In this document: positions 46,588 to 55,515 of the stretch, piece by piece
Numbering within the stretch: the first letter of the stretch is position 1
Layout of the letters: every line of letters begins with the position of its first letter
Assembly (NCBI RefSeq): GCF_006385675.1
Contig: NZ_VFRR01000014.1
Location: 36,344 to 100,343, forward strand
DNA length: 64,000 nt
Reading direction: 5' to 3'
Source: Maribrevibacterium harenarium
GTDB taxonomy: Bacteria > Pseudomonadota > Gammaproteobacteria > Pseudomonadales > Marinomonadaceae
The notes under the pieces: generated by a model
Databases searched by the model: none
Seen by the model: the letters and a program-made list of their open reading frames with translations, nothing else
What the model was told of the DNA's origin: nothing
Position numbers and translations under genes: made by a program

Positions 46588-47679
46588 ATGGCTTACTTAA
46601 ATATTACCGAACTACAGAAGCACTACGACAACTACCATGCGCTAAGGGGCATTAACCTCGCTATCGAGGAAGGCGAATTTATCGTCTTCGTGGGGCCATC
46701 TGGCTGTGGTAAATCTACTCTATTGCGCACCATCGCCGGCCTCGAATCCAGTACCGGTGGCACCATTCAGCTCGATGGTCGCGACATTACTGAGCTGGCT
46801 TCATCCAAACGTGACCTAGCCATGGTGTTCCAGTCCTACGCTTTGTACCCGCATATGACGGTGGCAGAAAACCTCAGTTTCGCTTTACGTCTGGCTAAAG
46901 TGGACAATGATATTATCGAGGAAAAAGTGAAGTCAGTTTCGGCGTCCTTACAACTTGATAAACTTCTGGAGCGTAAACCGAAAGAGCTATCTGGCGGTCA
47001 ACGTCAGCGGGTGGCTATCGGTCGCGCCATCGTACGCCAGCCAAAAGTATTCTTATTCGACGAACCACTTTCCAACCTAGATGCGGCACTACGGGTGCAA
47101 ATGCGTCTAGAGCTTGCGCGCCTACACAAGAAACTCGGCACCACCATGATCTATGTAACCCACGATCAGGTTGAAGCCATGACGCTGGCGGATCGCGTGG
47201 TCATTCTAAACGCAGGTCAAATTGAACAGGTTGGTACGCCTCTAGAGCTGTACCGCTCACCTAATAGCCGTTTCGTAGCCGAGTTTATCGGTACACCGAA
47301 GATGAACCTGATTCCGCTGGATAATGTGATCCGCGAAGGGGACGTGCTGCATCTTAAATTGCTTGAAGCCAGCATCGACTTCCCTGTGTCGCGTATCCAC
47401 GGCCCACTGCCAAATCAAGTCACCATGGGCATTCGCCCTGAGCACATGCACCTAGTGGAAAGCGGCGGTGATCTGACTGGTAAGGTGGAATTGATTGAAC
47501 ACCTAGGTTCCGAAGCCTATACCCATATTCGTTTGGCCAATGACCAGACGGTAATCGTTAAAGCCCCAGCTCGCACCAACATCAAAGATGGTGAACTGGT
47601 GCACATCAATGTGGATCGCGCTGAAGTCATCTTATTTAACGAAAGCGACCGCGTATTTTCTGTTGTAGCCGAGGACTAA
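46588..47679 (+). CDS. mtlK: Polyol ABC transporter ATPase
   Basis: 363 residues. Walker A GPSGCGKST (36-44), signature LSGGQ (134-138), Walker B VFLFDEP (154-160), H-loop in YVTHDQVEAM, and a C-terminal TOBE-type regulatory domain (about 240-363) as in MalK/UgpC. It energises the MtlEFG importer. AGGAATAA precedes the ATG; the dehydrogenase gene follows 3 bases after the stop. Confidence 0.93.
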   Translation: MAYLNITELQKHYDNYHALRGINLAIEEGEFIVFVGPSGCGKSTLLRTIAGLESSTGGTIQLDGRDITELASSKRDLAMVFQSYALYPHMTVAENLSFALRLAKVDNDIIEEKVKSVSASLQLDKLLERKPKELSGGQRQRVAIGRAIVRQPKVFLFDEPLSNLDAALRVQMRLELARLHKKLGTTMIYVTHDQVEAMTLADRVVILNAGQIEQVGTPLELYRSPNSRFVAEFIGTPKMNLIPLDNVIREGDVLHLKLLEASIDFPVSRIHGPLPNQVTMGIRPEHMHLVESGGDLTGKVELIEHLGSEAYTHIRLANDQTVIVKAPARTNIKDGELVHINVDRAEVILFNESDRVFSVVAED

Positions 47680-47682
47680 CAC

Positions 47683-49113
47683 ATGGCTGACCGTCTTACT
47701 TTTACTCAAAACAGTGACCAAATGCAGGTGCAAAACTATCGCCGGGAAGATATCCAAGCCGGTGTGATGCACCTCGGTGTCGGCGCATTCCATCGCGCTC
47801 ACCAAGCGGTTTATTTTGATCGGTTGCTCGCCACCGAGGCAGGCAAAAACTGGGGCATCACTGGCGTCAATATTCGCCCTCAAGATAGCGCCATATTTGC
47901 CCGTTTTATGGAGCAAAAAGGCGAGTACGTGTTGAAAACTATGGACTCTGAGGGGGCCACGGTTTACGAACATATTCGTTCTGTTGTGCAGCAAATTGAC
48001 GGTGCTCAAACGCCAGAGCTAGTGGATCAAACCATGGCCGACGAGCGCACCCAATTGGTTACCTCGACAGTTACCGAAGGGGGCTACTACCTAGATGAAA
48101 GCCGCAAGATGATGTTTGATCATCCGGCAATCAAGGAAGATTTAGCGGGTGGACGCAATACGCTTTACGCTTTCCTATACGCCGGTTTGAAACTGCGTAG
48201 CCAAACTTCCCAAGGGAAAATCACCCTATTGTGCTGTGATAACTTGCGCCACAACGGTGACATTCTTGAGGCGGGTTTGATGCAATTCTTAGAGGCCAAA
48301 GGCGATACGGAACTCGCCGCGTGGGTCAAAGCCAACGTAGCCTTCCCATGCTCCATGGTGGATCGCATCACACCGAAGCCAAGCCCAGTTCACGTTGAAG
48401 ATGTGCAAACGCGTTTTGGCTGTGATGACGAAATGACCGTGATGGGGGAAGACTTTATCCAGTGGGTGGTAGAGGACAAATTCGCCGGAGCAAAACCGGC
48501 CCTTGACTTGGTAGGCGTTCAATTTGTCGAGCAAGTAGACCCCTACGAAGAAGCCAAAATTCGTATCCTAAATGCAGGCCATACCAATGTGGTTTATCAA
48601 GCTGCATTAAAAGGAATGACCTACTTTGACGAAGCCATGCGGGATGAAGAATTAAGCCAGTATCTAACCGACTTCATCACTCAGGACTCGATTCCGGCGA
48701 TTGGGGAGTCCATTGTCGACTTACCGGCTTATTACCAAATCATTGCCCGTCGTTTCAGTAATGCCAACATTGGCGATACGGTAGAGAGGATTTGTACCGA
48801 CGGTTATGCCAAATTTCCGATTTTTGTTTATCCTTCTCTAGTTGGCTCTTACAAGATTGGGAATACCCCACAGAAAACCATTGAAGGCATCGCCGCTTGG
48901 TTCACCTACTTCCAAAAGGCAGCAGCCGGTACTGTGGCAACCCCGTACCATGAACCAAACTTAGCCGCATTGGCGCCTTTTACCAATGATGATGCGGGTA
49001 TAAACGCTTTCGCGAACGATCGTTTTTTGTGGGGAGAAGTACCGACTTCCTATCCGGAATTTGTTACAACGTTAACTGAAGCCATTAAAGTCATGCGGGC
49101 ACGTTACGCCTAA
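47683..49113 (+). CDS. mtlD: Mannitol 2-dehydrogenase (long-chain polyol dehydrogenase)
   Basis: Oxidises D-mannitol to fructose with NAD+, and in this family often D-arabitol to xylulose and sorbitol as well. 476 residues, near the 490 of the Pseudomonas enzyme. N-terminal nucleotide-binding loop LGVGAFHRAH (31-40), the TVTEGGYYLD stretch (about 127-136), and the catalytic helix region with KIRILNAGHT (about 290-300). It is not the mannitol-1-phosphate dehydrogenase of PTS systems: an ABC importer precedes it. A weak hairpin (49124-49130 with 49147-49153) follows without a T tract. Confidence 0.92.
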   Translation: MADRLTFTQNSDQMQVQNYRREDIQAGVMHLGVGAFHRAHQAVYFDRLLATEAGKNWGITGVNIRPQDSAIFARFMEQKGEYVLKTMDSEGATVYEHIRSVVQQIDGAQTPELVDQTMADERTQLVTSTVTEGGYYLDESRKMMFDHPAIKEDLAGGRNTLYAFLYAGLKLRSQTSQGKITLLCCDNLRHNGDILEAGLMQFLEAKGDTELAAWVKANVAFPCSMVDRITPKPSPVHVEDVQTRFGCDDEMTVMGEDFIQWVVEDKFAGAKPALDLVGVQFVEQVDPYEEAKIRILNAGHTNVVYQAALKGMTYFDEAMRDEELSQYLTDFITQDSIPAIGESIVDLPAYYQIIARRFSNANIGDTVERICTDGYAKFPIFVYPSLVGSYKIGNTPQKTIEGIAAWFTYFQKAAAGTVATPYHEPNLAALAPFTNDDAGINAFANDRFLWGEVPTSYPEFVTTLTEAIKVMRARYA

Positions 49114-49245
49114 AAATGAAGAAAGTGGTGAGCGAAAAATACCCGCCACCACTCTCTCGATGATGTGAACAAACGCTTTACCCACAAGTACGGATACTTG
49201 TGTTGACAATAATAAAGGCAGGACGCGAATTAGCAGGAATTACCT

Positions 49246-50142
49246 ATGTCTAAAACCAATAAACGTTTTGCGCCGGAATACGAGATTGTTGATAACGGCA
49301 TAGAGACCATTCGCTATCTAGAACATGGCTACCCCAGTGATTTGATTCGTTGGCACGCCCACGATGACTATGAACTGCATTTTATTGTGGCTACCAGCGG
49401 TAAAGTTTTCGTTGGGGACTACATCGGTAACTATGGCCCGGGACAGTTAATCCTCACTGGTCCACGTTTACCCCATAATTGGATTTGCCAACACAACCAA
49501 GAACCGGTGGAGCTACGTGACATGGTGATACGCTTCGACCATGAATCCTTTGAGCATGGCATGAAGATCATCCCTGAATTAGCTGAAGTGCTGCCCATGC
49601 TATCGCGGGCTAAATCCGGCATCGAGTTTTACGATTTTGACCCAGACTATCTAAGCAAGGTGTTTGCCCAAGTACGAGATTCATCGGGACTACAGCGCTT
49701 GCTGTATGCCTTACCGCTACTACAAAAGCTGTCTCAAAGTAGCAATTACCGCCTGCTCTCGACGGTGCAAATTGACGTCAAATCCAACGAAACCTTGCAG
49801 CGCAAGATTAACACCGTCGTGGACTATGTTTCCCTCAACTATAGCCAAGACATCTCGCTTTCCAATGTCGCTAGCTTGATTGGCATGTCGGACAGTCACT
49901 TTTCCCGGTTTTTCAAAAAAGCCACCGGCAACCGCTTTATCGAGTTTGTAAATCGAGTACGTATCAGCCGCGCCTGTAGCTTGCTCACTGAAACCGATCA
50001 GCAAATTGCCAATATTTGTTTCCAAGTCGGCTTTAATAATGTGGCGAATTTTAACCGCCGTTTTCATGAACTTAAAGGCGTGACCCCGCGAGATTTTCGT
50101 GCTCAGTTTCACAAACGGATCGAGCACCACGGCTTGCACTAA
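49246..50142 (+). CDS. mtlR: AraC-family activator of the polyol operon
   Basis: 298 residues: an N-terminal cupin-like sensing domain (about 20-150, with WHAHDDYELHFI at 36-47) and two C-terminal helix-turn-helix motifs (about 195-290; SLSNVASLIGMSDSHFSRFFKK and the FxVGFNNVANFNRRF element). Position right after the mtl genes and domain type match MtlR of Pseudomonas fluorescens, an activator responding to mannitol, sorbitol and arabitol. GCAGGAATTACC precedes the ATG. No operator could be identified. Confidence 0.85.
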   Translation: MSKTNKRFAPEYEIVDNGIETIRYLEHGYPSDLIRWHAHDDYELHFIVATSGKVFVGDYIGNYGPGQLILTGPRLPHNWICQHNQEPVELRDMVIRFDHESFEHGMKIIPELAEVLPMLSRAKSGIEFYDFDPDYLSKVFAQVRDSSGLQRLLYALPLLQKLSQSSNYRLLSTVQIDVKSNETLQRKINTVVDYVSLNYSQDISLSNVASLIGMSDSHFSRFFKKATGNRFIEFVNRVRISRACSLLTETDQQIANICFQVGFNNVANFNRRFHELKGVTPRDFRAQFHKRIEHHGLH

Positions 50143-50163
50143 TCTCATCCTCTGTCCAGATTT

Positions 50164-50197
50164 ACCGTGTCAGGACTATTCCCGACACGGTTTTTTT
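50164..50197 (+). terminator. Terminator after mtlR
   Basis: ACCGTGTC (50164-50171) pairs with GACACGGT (50184-50191), followed by seven T. It works for the + strand; the convergent xylulokinase gene ends at 50213. Confidence 0.85.
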
Positions 50198-50212
50198 ATC
50201 TGTTTTTAAAGG

Positions 50213-51703
50213 CTAGAACAAACTAGCCAGCGCCCCTTCGAGAGTTTTGGTTTGTTGGTAAAGCTCACGATAGATGGCGTATTTCCCTCGGTAGTAGGCG
50301 CGTTTGTCTGGCTGTGGCTGATGAGTATCGAGTACCTTTGGCAGCGGGCAATAGGCCTGAATCAAGGCCTCGACATTCTCTCCTTGGCTGGCACGGTGCC
50401 CAAGCAAAGCTAATCGTGCGGCGCCCAGCCCTGGCCCTACTTCGCCACCATCCCGATAGACAATAGTTTTCCCTAAGGTATCGGCCAAGATCTGACGCCA
50501 TAATGCACTGCGGGCACCGCCACCAATAAGAGACAATTCATCCACATCCGTACCCGCTTGGGCTAAGGCGTGCTGACAATCAAGCATAGAAAAGGCCACC
50601 CCTTCGAGAATGGCTAAAGTCATCTCCATTTGGCTGGTGCCGTTGCTCATGCCATAAAACTGTCCACGGGCATCAGGAGCATTAATTGGCGTGCGTTCCC
50701 CGTTGAGATAAGGCAGGTACACCACGCGGGTTTGGGTAATGTCGCTTTCGTAGAGTCGGTTTAGCAACACAGGTACTTGGCTATCACAAATATCGGCAAA
50801 CCAAGCCAGGGAGTTAGCCGCACTAAGAGTCACCCCCATTTGATGCCAACGGTTCGGCAAAGCATGGCAGAAGGCGTGTACAGTATGTTCCGGTGCCGCA
50901 TTGTGGGCATCGCTTACGCTAAAATAGACCCCAGAAGTACCCAAGGAGACAAAACCTTGCCCAGGGTTAGTTACTCCCATACCGACTGCACCACAGGCAT
51001 TATCCCCCCCACCAGCAACCACCGGAATGGGAGCCAGACCAAGCTCAGCCGCGATATCTTCTCTCAGTGTCGCCACGACTTCATGGCCTTCGTGTACCTT
51101 AGGCATGTGCTCTAAAGTCAGTCCTGTCAATTGCAACAGGGTTTCATCCCATTGACGGGTGGCGGGATTCAGCCACAAAGTCCCAGCAGCATCAGAGCAG
51201 TCGCTGGAAAACGCTCCGGTTAGTCGATACAGCAGGTAATCTTTCGGCAGTAACACTTTAGCGATGCGGGCAAAATTCTCTGGCTCGTGCTCTCGCACCC
51301 ATTGAATTTTGGGGGCGGTGAATCCGGGCATAGCAAGGTTCCCCGAGCGTTCCATGAGCTCGGGATGAGACGTCATAAGGCGCTCACATTGTGGGTAACT
51401 ACGCCCATCGTTCCATAAAATACAGGGGCGGATCACCGCCCCCTTTTGATCCAGTAAGGTAGCACCGTGCATCTGGCCAGACAGACCTAGCGCTTGCACT
51501 TGTTGCAATTCATGACCGGCTTGTTTTAGCTGCATTAATACAGAGATTGTTGCCTGCCACCAATCTTCAGGGTTTTGTTCTGACCAGTTAGGTTGAGGTG
51601 TGGCGACGGTTAACGCCGCCGAGGCTTGATCGATGAGTGCTCCTTGATGATCCAGAAGTACCCCTTTGATGCCGGATGTGCCCAAATCTAAACCCAAATA
51701 CAT
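50213..51703 (-). CDS. xylB: Xylulokinase
   Basis: Phosphorylates D-xylulose to xylulose 5-phosphate. 496 residues of the FGGY sugar-kinase fold: YLGLDLGTSGIKGVLLD (2-18), SGQMHGATLLD (about 75-85), GGGDNACGAVGMG (about 231-243) and GGGARSALWRQILAD (about 392-406). In Pseudomonas fluorescens the mtl operon carries such a kinase (mtlY), explaining arabitol use via xylulose. Here it is on the opposite strand and convergent with mtlR. The fructokinase gene (mtlZ) of that operon is not in the window. Confidence 0.92.
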   Translation of the reverse strand: MYLGLDLGTSGIKGVLLDHQGALIDQASAALTVATPQPNWSEQNPEDWWQATISVLMQLKQAGHELQQVQALGLSGQMHGATLLDQKGAVIRPCILWNDGRSYPQCERLMTSHPELMERSGNLAMPGFTAPKIQWVREHEPENFARIAKVLLPKDYLLYRLTGAFSSDCSDAAGTLWLNPATRQWDETLLQLTGLTLEHMPKVHEGHEVVATLREDIAAELGLAPIPVVAGGGDNACGAVGMGVTNPGQGFVSLGTSGVYFSVSDAHNAAPEHTVHAFCHALPNRWHQMGVTLSAANSLAWFADICDSQVPVLLNRLYESDITQTRVVYLPYLNGERTPINAPDARGQFYGMSNGTSQMEMTLAILEGVAFSMLDCQHALAQAGTDVDELSLIGGGARSALWRQILADTLGKTIVYRDGGEVGPGLGAARLALLGHRASQGENVEALIQAYCPLPKVLDTHQPQPDKRAYYRGKYAIYRELYQQTKTLEGALASLF

Positions 51704-51989
51704 TGCGCTAACCTTTTTTATATCGTTGTTGGTCGTCTCAATGCCTCGTTGTTATGCCATGATAGCAGCGTGGCAGATGGTTATTTCACATCTTCTGGAG
51801 TTCTGGGTAGGGAGTCAAGATAGAGGATAAAAGCTGCATTTTTAGTATTAATACCGGCTAAATTTCGTCAATTTTGGCAAAATATCATTGTGTATTCGCA
51901 ATCGCGCCAAGCCTAAAGGAGGCGGTTGAAATTGACTTAGATCAACACCATTATGTCATCCTATACGATCCATATTCTGTGAGCACATC
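51704..51989 (+). promoter_or_regulatory. xylB/ygfZ divergent region with FNR/Anr-like site
   Basis: No gene is supported. TTGACTTAGATCAA (51932-51945) differs by one base from TTGAT-N4-ATCAA and matches the TTGAC variant known for Anr; it lies 45 bases before ygfZ. The remaining sequence is AT-rich leader for xylB on the minus strand with no clear boxes. Confidence 0.4.
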
Positions 51990-52886
51990 ATGACCATCGA
52001 CAGCCTGCTATCTCAATTACCCAAATTCAGTCGTGCCCACGGCAGTCACCTTGGCGTCATCCGCCTTACGGGGCCAGACAGCGCCAAGTTTTTGCAAGGG
52101 CAATACACCTCTGACACCAATCTACTTTCACCCACTGCAAGCCTGTACGGTGCGGTCTGTAACCCAAAGGGACGCATTATCAGCAGTTTCTTTGCTCTCA
52201 AAGCGCCACAGGGCGAAAACCTACTATTGGTAATGGAACGGGATCTGGTTGAAACCACTCTGACGCATCTACAAAAATACGCGGTCTTTTTTAAGACCCA
52301 GCTAAGTGATGCCAGCGACGAGTTCGCACTTTATCTTGAATATGATCAACGGGGTGCAGAGCAGGAAGAGACGGTCGCGAATACATTAGCAACCGTGGCA
52401 GAAGATTCAACCATCGTAATAACGACAACTGCCGGCAACCTACAGCGCCACTTGCGATTGGTATCTGGGGAGCAATCTTTGGAGGAAGTGCAAGCCGACG
52501 CGGCGCCGGTGTTCGAACTACTGATTGCCCGCCCCCTAACCAACTTAGCTGATACCAGTAACTTGTTACCCCAGTGGCTCAATATGCAGGCCAACGGTGG
52601 AATTAACTTCCGTAAGGGCTGTTATACCGGGCAGGAGATCATTGCCCGCATGAAATACAAGGGACAGTCGAAAAAGCAAATGGGACTATTTGCTAGTAGC
52701 GCTCCCTTGAACGAAGGCAGTGACATCACCAATGAGCAAGGAAAAAACATTGGTAGTGTGTGGCGCTCAGCATCCTTTGGCGATCTGCATATTGCATTAG
52801 CTATTTACAATGTGGAGGAAGATGTCCAATACCAGTGCGCTGACTCAGCATTAACTCAACTACCGTTGCCTTATGAAGTTGCCTAA
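51990..52886 (+). CDS. ygfZ: tRNA-modifying protein YgfZ (folate-binding)
   Basis: 298 residues of the GcvT-like fold. The family signature K-G-C-Y-x-G-Q-E is present as KGCYTGQEI near residue 209, with LQGQYTSDT near 35-43. YgfZ binds tetrahydrofolate and supports certain iron-sulfur enzymes such as MiaB. Single gene, convergent with ung. Confidence 0.92.
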   Translation: MTIDSLLSQLPKFSRAHGSHLGVIRLTGPDSAKFLQGQYTSDTNLLSPTASLYGAVCNPKGRIISSFFALKAPQGENLLLVMERDLVETTLTHLQKYAVFFKTQLSDASDEFALYLEYDQRGAEQEETVANTLATVAEDSTIVITTTAGNLQRHLRLVSGEQSLEEVQADAAPVFELLIARPLTNLADTSNLLPQWLNMQANGGINFRKGCYTGQEIIARMKYKGQSKKQMGLFASSAPLNEGSDITNEQGKNIGSVWRSASFGDLHIALAIYNVEEDVQYQCADSALTQLPLPYEVA

Positions 52887-52913
52887 GCTCCGCTCAGCAA
52901 CGGCCTATTAGTC

Positions 52914-53594
52914 TTACCTTAGGTGAGCGCCCCAATCGATGGGCGCTTTGCCGACCGATTGCAGATACTGATTGGCGGATGAAAATGGTCGGCTACCAAA
53001 GAATCCTCGGTAAGCCGATAGAGGCGATGGATGCACCGACTGTAAGACCAGATGTTTCGAACGATCGATACCTGCACCTTTCTTCTGGGCGTAGCTGCCC
53101 CAAAGAATAAACACCACCCCCTGATGATGGGCGTTAATTTCTTGAATAATGGCATCGGTAAAGGACTCCCAACCCTTACCTTGATGGGAACCCGCTTTCC
53201 CAGCCTCAACCGTCAACACACTGTTTAGCAGTAACACCCCTTGGCTTGCCCAATTCACTAAATGCCCATGATTAGCAACCGGTATGCCTAAGTCACTTTC
53301 CAATTCTTTGTAAATATTGACCAACGATGGTGGCACCTTCACCCCCGGCAATACAGAGAACGACAAACCGTGAGCTTGACCGGGGCCGTGGTAAGGGTCT
53401 TGCCCTAGAATCACCACTTTTACCTGATCAAATGGCGTATGATTCAGGGCGTTGTAGCAATCTTGAGAGTGGGGATAAATGACTTTTTTCGCCTGTTTCT
53501 CCGCTGTCAAAAACGCCTTTAGGGATTGCATATAAGGCTGGTCAAATTGGTCAGCTAGGCGTTGCTGCCAGTCTTGGGCGAGATTTAATGCCAT
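52914..53594 (-). CDS. ung: Uracil-DNA glycosylase
   Basis: Removes uracil from DNA. 226 residues, family 1: water-activating [13 protein letters not shown] loop with D66 and H69, uracil-binding LLLNSVLTV (about 121-129), and the DNA-intercalation loop [10 protein letters not shown] with H188. Its first bases overlap the last 10 of the phosphotransferase gene, so the two are co-transcribed. Confidence 0.96.
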   Translation of the reverse strand: MALNLAQDWQQRLADQFDQPYMQSLKAFLTAEKQAKKVIYPHSQDCYNALNHTPFDQVKVVILGQDPYHGPGQAHGLSFSVLPGVKVPPSLVNIYKELESDLGIPVANHGHLVNWASQGVLLLNSVLTVEAGKAGSHQGKGWESFTDAIIQEINAHHQGVVFILWGSYAQKKGAGIDRSKHLVLQSVHPSPLSAYRGFFGSRPFSSANQYLQSVGKAPIDWGAHLR

Positions 53595-54538
53595 CGTTGT
53601 CGCTCGATATCTACTACAGGATTCAAAGAAGGGTCTGATTTAAACGCATAGTAACATTCTAGCGCTTCTAAATCTTTCGGCGTGACTAAGTGCTTTAATA
53701 GCAACCAAGCCATTTCCCGTAGGCCATAAGCCAACATCAATACGTTCACGTCCCGTCGATGGGCGACAATATCGTGATCCAAACCATAGGATTGCAACAG
53801 CAAGTCAATTTGTACGCTGGTGAGGTTATGGGAACGAGCCAATACCGCCAAATCAAAGGCAGGGTCCCCTACTGCTGCCACTTCCCAATCAATTAGCCAA
53901 CAATGTCGTGCGTCCATTAAGATATTTTTGGGGTTAAGATCGTTGTGACAAAGTACCTTGTTACGTTCGATTTGCATCATCGGTAACTGACTAAAAGCCT
54001 GTTGTAGATAGTCAACTTCTCGATTTAACTCATGGGAATGGCTGGGCAAATGATGGCGTATTTGCTGCAAATAATGGCGAATCACCCCATACACTTCGTA
54101 ATCTTTATTCACCAACGGGGCCCGATGCAGCCGAGCGAGCTGCTGGGCTAAACGGATCACATCTTCGTCGGGATGCTGTACCTGCCAAGATAGACTTGGC
54201 GCGGCGATATACTCACTGGCGACCACACCCTCATCATTCGCCCACAACAAAGCCGGGGTAAGCATTTGCTCCGCCGCATAGCGCCACACTTTTTGCTCTA
54301 CCTGCCGGTTTAATAGGAAGGCGTCCTCTGGTAAGGCAGGCACTCTCACCACTACCCGTGGCGCATTGAACCAAGACAATTTATAGACCTGATTGGAAAA
54401 ACCATCTTCTATGGTATCGACTTTAATCTTCTGCAAATGGGGCAGAATGTCGCCCATCTCGCTGAGATAATGAGAAAGTGAGTTCATTGTGAAACATTTA
54501 TTGCCAGATTTGATAGCGGCTGTCAGAATGTCCTGCAT
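53585..54538 (-). CDS. Choline/thiamine-kinase-like phosphotransferase
   Basis: About 317 residues from ATG 54538; a TTG at 54553 and an ATG at 54487 are also possible and no start has a well-spaced ribosome site. APH/choline kinase fold: N-lobe GFSNQVYKL with a downstream VVRVP lysine-loop equivalent, catalytic loop [13 protein letters not shown] and metal-binding [17 protein letters not shown]. Such proteins phosphorylate small alcohols (choline, thiamine) or aminoglycosides. Choline- or thiamine-kinase activity is more likely than resistance given the chromosomal context, but the substrate is unknown. Divergent from hexR with a very short gap. Confidence 0.8.
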   Translation of the reverse strand: MQDILTAAIKSGNKCFTMNSLSHYLSEMGDILPHLQKIKVDTIEDGFSNQVYKLSWFNAPRVVVRVPALPEDAFLLNRQVEQKVWRYAAEQMLTPALLWANDEGVVASEYIAAPSLSWQVQHPDEDVIRLAQQLARLHRAPLVNKDYEVYGVIRHYLQQIRHHLPSHSHELNREVDYLQQAFSQLPMMQIERNKVLCHNDLNPKNILMDARHCWLIDWEVAAVGDPAFDLAVLARSHNLTSVQIDLLLQSYGLDHDIVAHRRDVNVLMLAYGLREMAWLLLKHLVTPKDLEALECYYAFKSDPSLNPVVDIERQRWH

Positions 54539-54575
54539 GTCCCTTTGAGTCAATACCTATTGTTGAAGCGCATCA

Positions 54576-55439
54576 ATGAACAAACACGAAGACATCATTC
54601 GTAAGATCCAAGAAAAGCTAAGCACCCTGAGCAAGTCTGAACGCAAGGTAGCCGAAGCGATTCTGGCTGACCCGAAAACGACCATCCACTCCAGCATTGC
54701 TAAGCTAGCTGCCCGAGCAGAAGTCAGTGAGCCGACCGTAAACCGTTTTTGCCGCAGCTTGATTGGTAGCGGTTTCCCTGATTTTAAAGTCGCGTTGGCA
54801 CAGAGCCTTGCCACTGGCACCCCTTATGTAAATCTCAACGTTGAGCCTGATGATGCCCCTGGCGCCATTACCAACAAGATTTTCGAGGCTGCGAAAAATA
54901 ACCTCACTCGCGCTCAAGAGTTATTGCCTGAGTCCTTGATCAGCCGTGCCGTAGACATTCTGGCTCAAGCGCGCCGTATCGAGTTCTATGGCCTAGGCGC
55001 CTCCGGCCCCGTCGCAAAAGATGCGCACCATAAGTTCTTCCGCTTGAATATGCCCGTTGTCGCCTACACGGATATTTTGGTACAACGCATGGCGGCAGCC
55101 GGTACTCACCCAGGAGATGCGGTCGTCGTCATTTCCCTTTCTGGTCGCACCTTGCCTTTGATTGAAACCGCTCGCGTTGCCCGTGAAGCAGGCGCTACCG
55201 TTGTCGGTATCACGAACCCAGGCTCACCTTTAACCGAGCATTGCTCTATTGTTCTGCCGATTGAAGAGACCGAGGATACTGATATCTATACACCGATGAG
55301 TTCACGGATTGTATACCTTACCCTGATCGATGCTTTGGCAACGGGCGTGCTACTCAAACGTGGCCCTGAGTTTAACGATCACCTACGTAAGCTAAAACTG
55401 AGCGTGCAAGATACCCGTCTACCTAAAGTAGACAAATAA
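54576..55439 (+). CDS. hexR: HexR, RpiR-family regulator of central carbon metabolism
   Basis: 287 residues: RpiR helix-turn-helix domain (1-77; TIHSSIAKLAARAEVSEPTVNRFCRSL) and a SIS sugar-phosphate-binding domain (about 125-265; RRIEFYGLGASGPVAKDAHHKFFRL, ISLSGRT). HexR represses Entner-Doudoroff genes and releases DNA on binding 2-keto-3-deoxy-6-phosphogluconate. Adjacent to edd and gap, whose shared control region carries HexR-type boxes. Confidence 0.93.
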   Translation: MNKHEDIIRKIQEKLSTLSKSERKVAEAILADPKTTIHSSIAKLAARAEVSEPTVNRFCRSLIGSGFPDFKVALAQSLATGTPYVNLNVEPDDAPGAITNKIFEAAKNNLTRAQELLPESLISRAVDILAQARRIEFYGLGASGPVAKDAHHKFFRLNMPVVAYTDILVQRMAAAGTHPGDAVVVISLSGRTLPLIETARVAREAGATVVGITNPGSPLTEHCSIVLPIEETEDTDIYTPMSSRIVYLTLIDALATGVLLKRGPEFNDHLRKLKLSVQDTRLPKVDK

Positions 55440-55444
55440 GTGCC

Positions 55445-55472
55445 AAAAAAAGGGCTTACCGAGGTAAGCCCT
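55445..55472 (-). terminator. Terminator of edd, shared convergent hairpin with hexR
   Basis: AGGGCTTAC (55451-55459) pairs with GTAAGCCCT (55464-55472). On the minus strand the stem is followed by seven T, fitting the end of edd; on the + strand it lies just after hexR but lacks a T tract. Confidence 0.85.
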
Positions 55473-55515
55473 AAACACCATTACTAACAAACGTTAGTAG
55501 TCAGAGGAACCAAAA

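Noticed and set aside
51914..51921. Strong ribosome-site-like AAAGGAGG before ygfZ
   Set aside because: The only following starts are TTG codons leading to a stop within a few codons; ygfZ itself starts 70 bases further on. It is more simply part of a GCCT/AGGC hairpin.
53585..54538. Aminoglycoside resistance gene
   Set aside because: The kinase fold is shared with choline and thiamine kinases; overlap with ung and lack of any mobile context argue for a housekeeping phosphotransferase.
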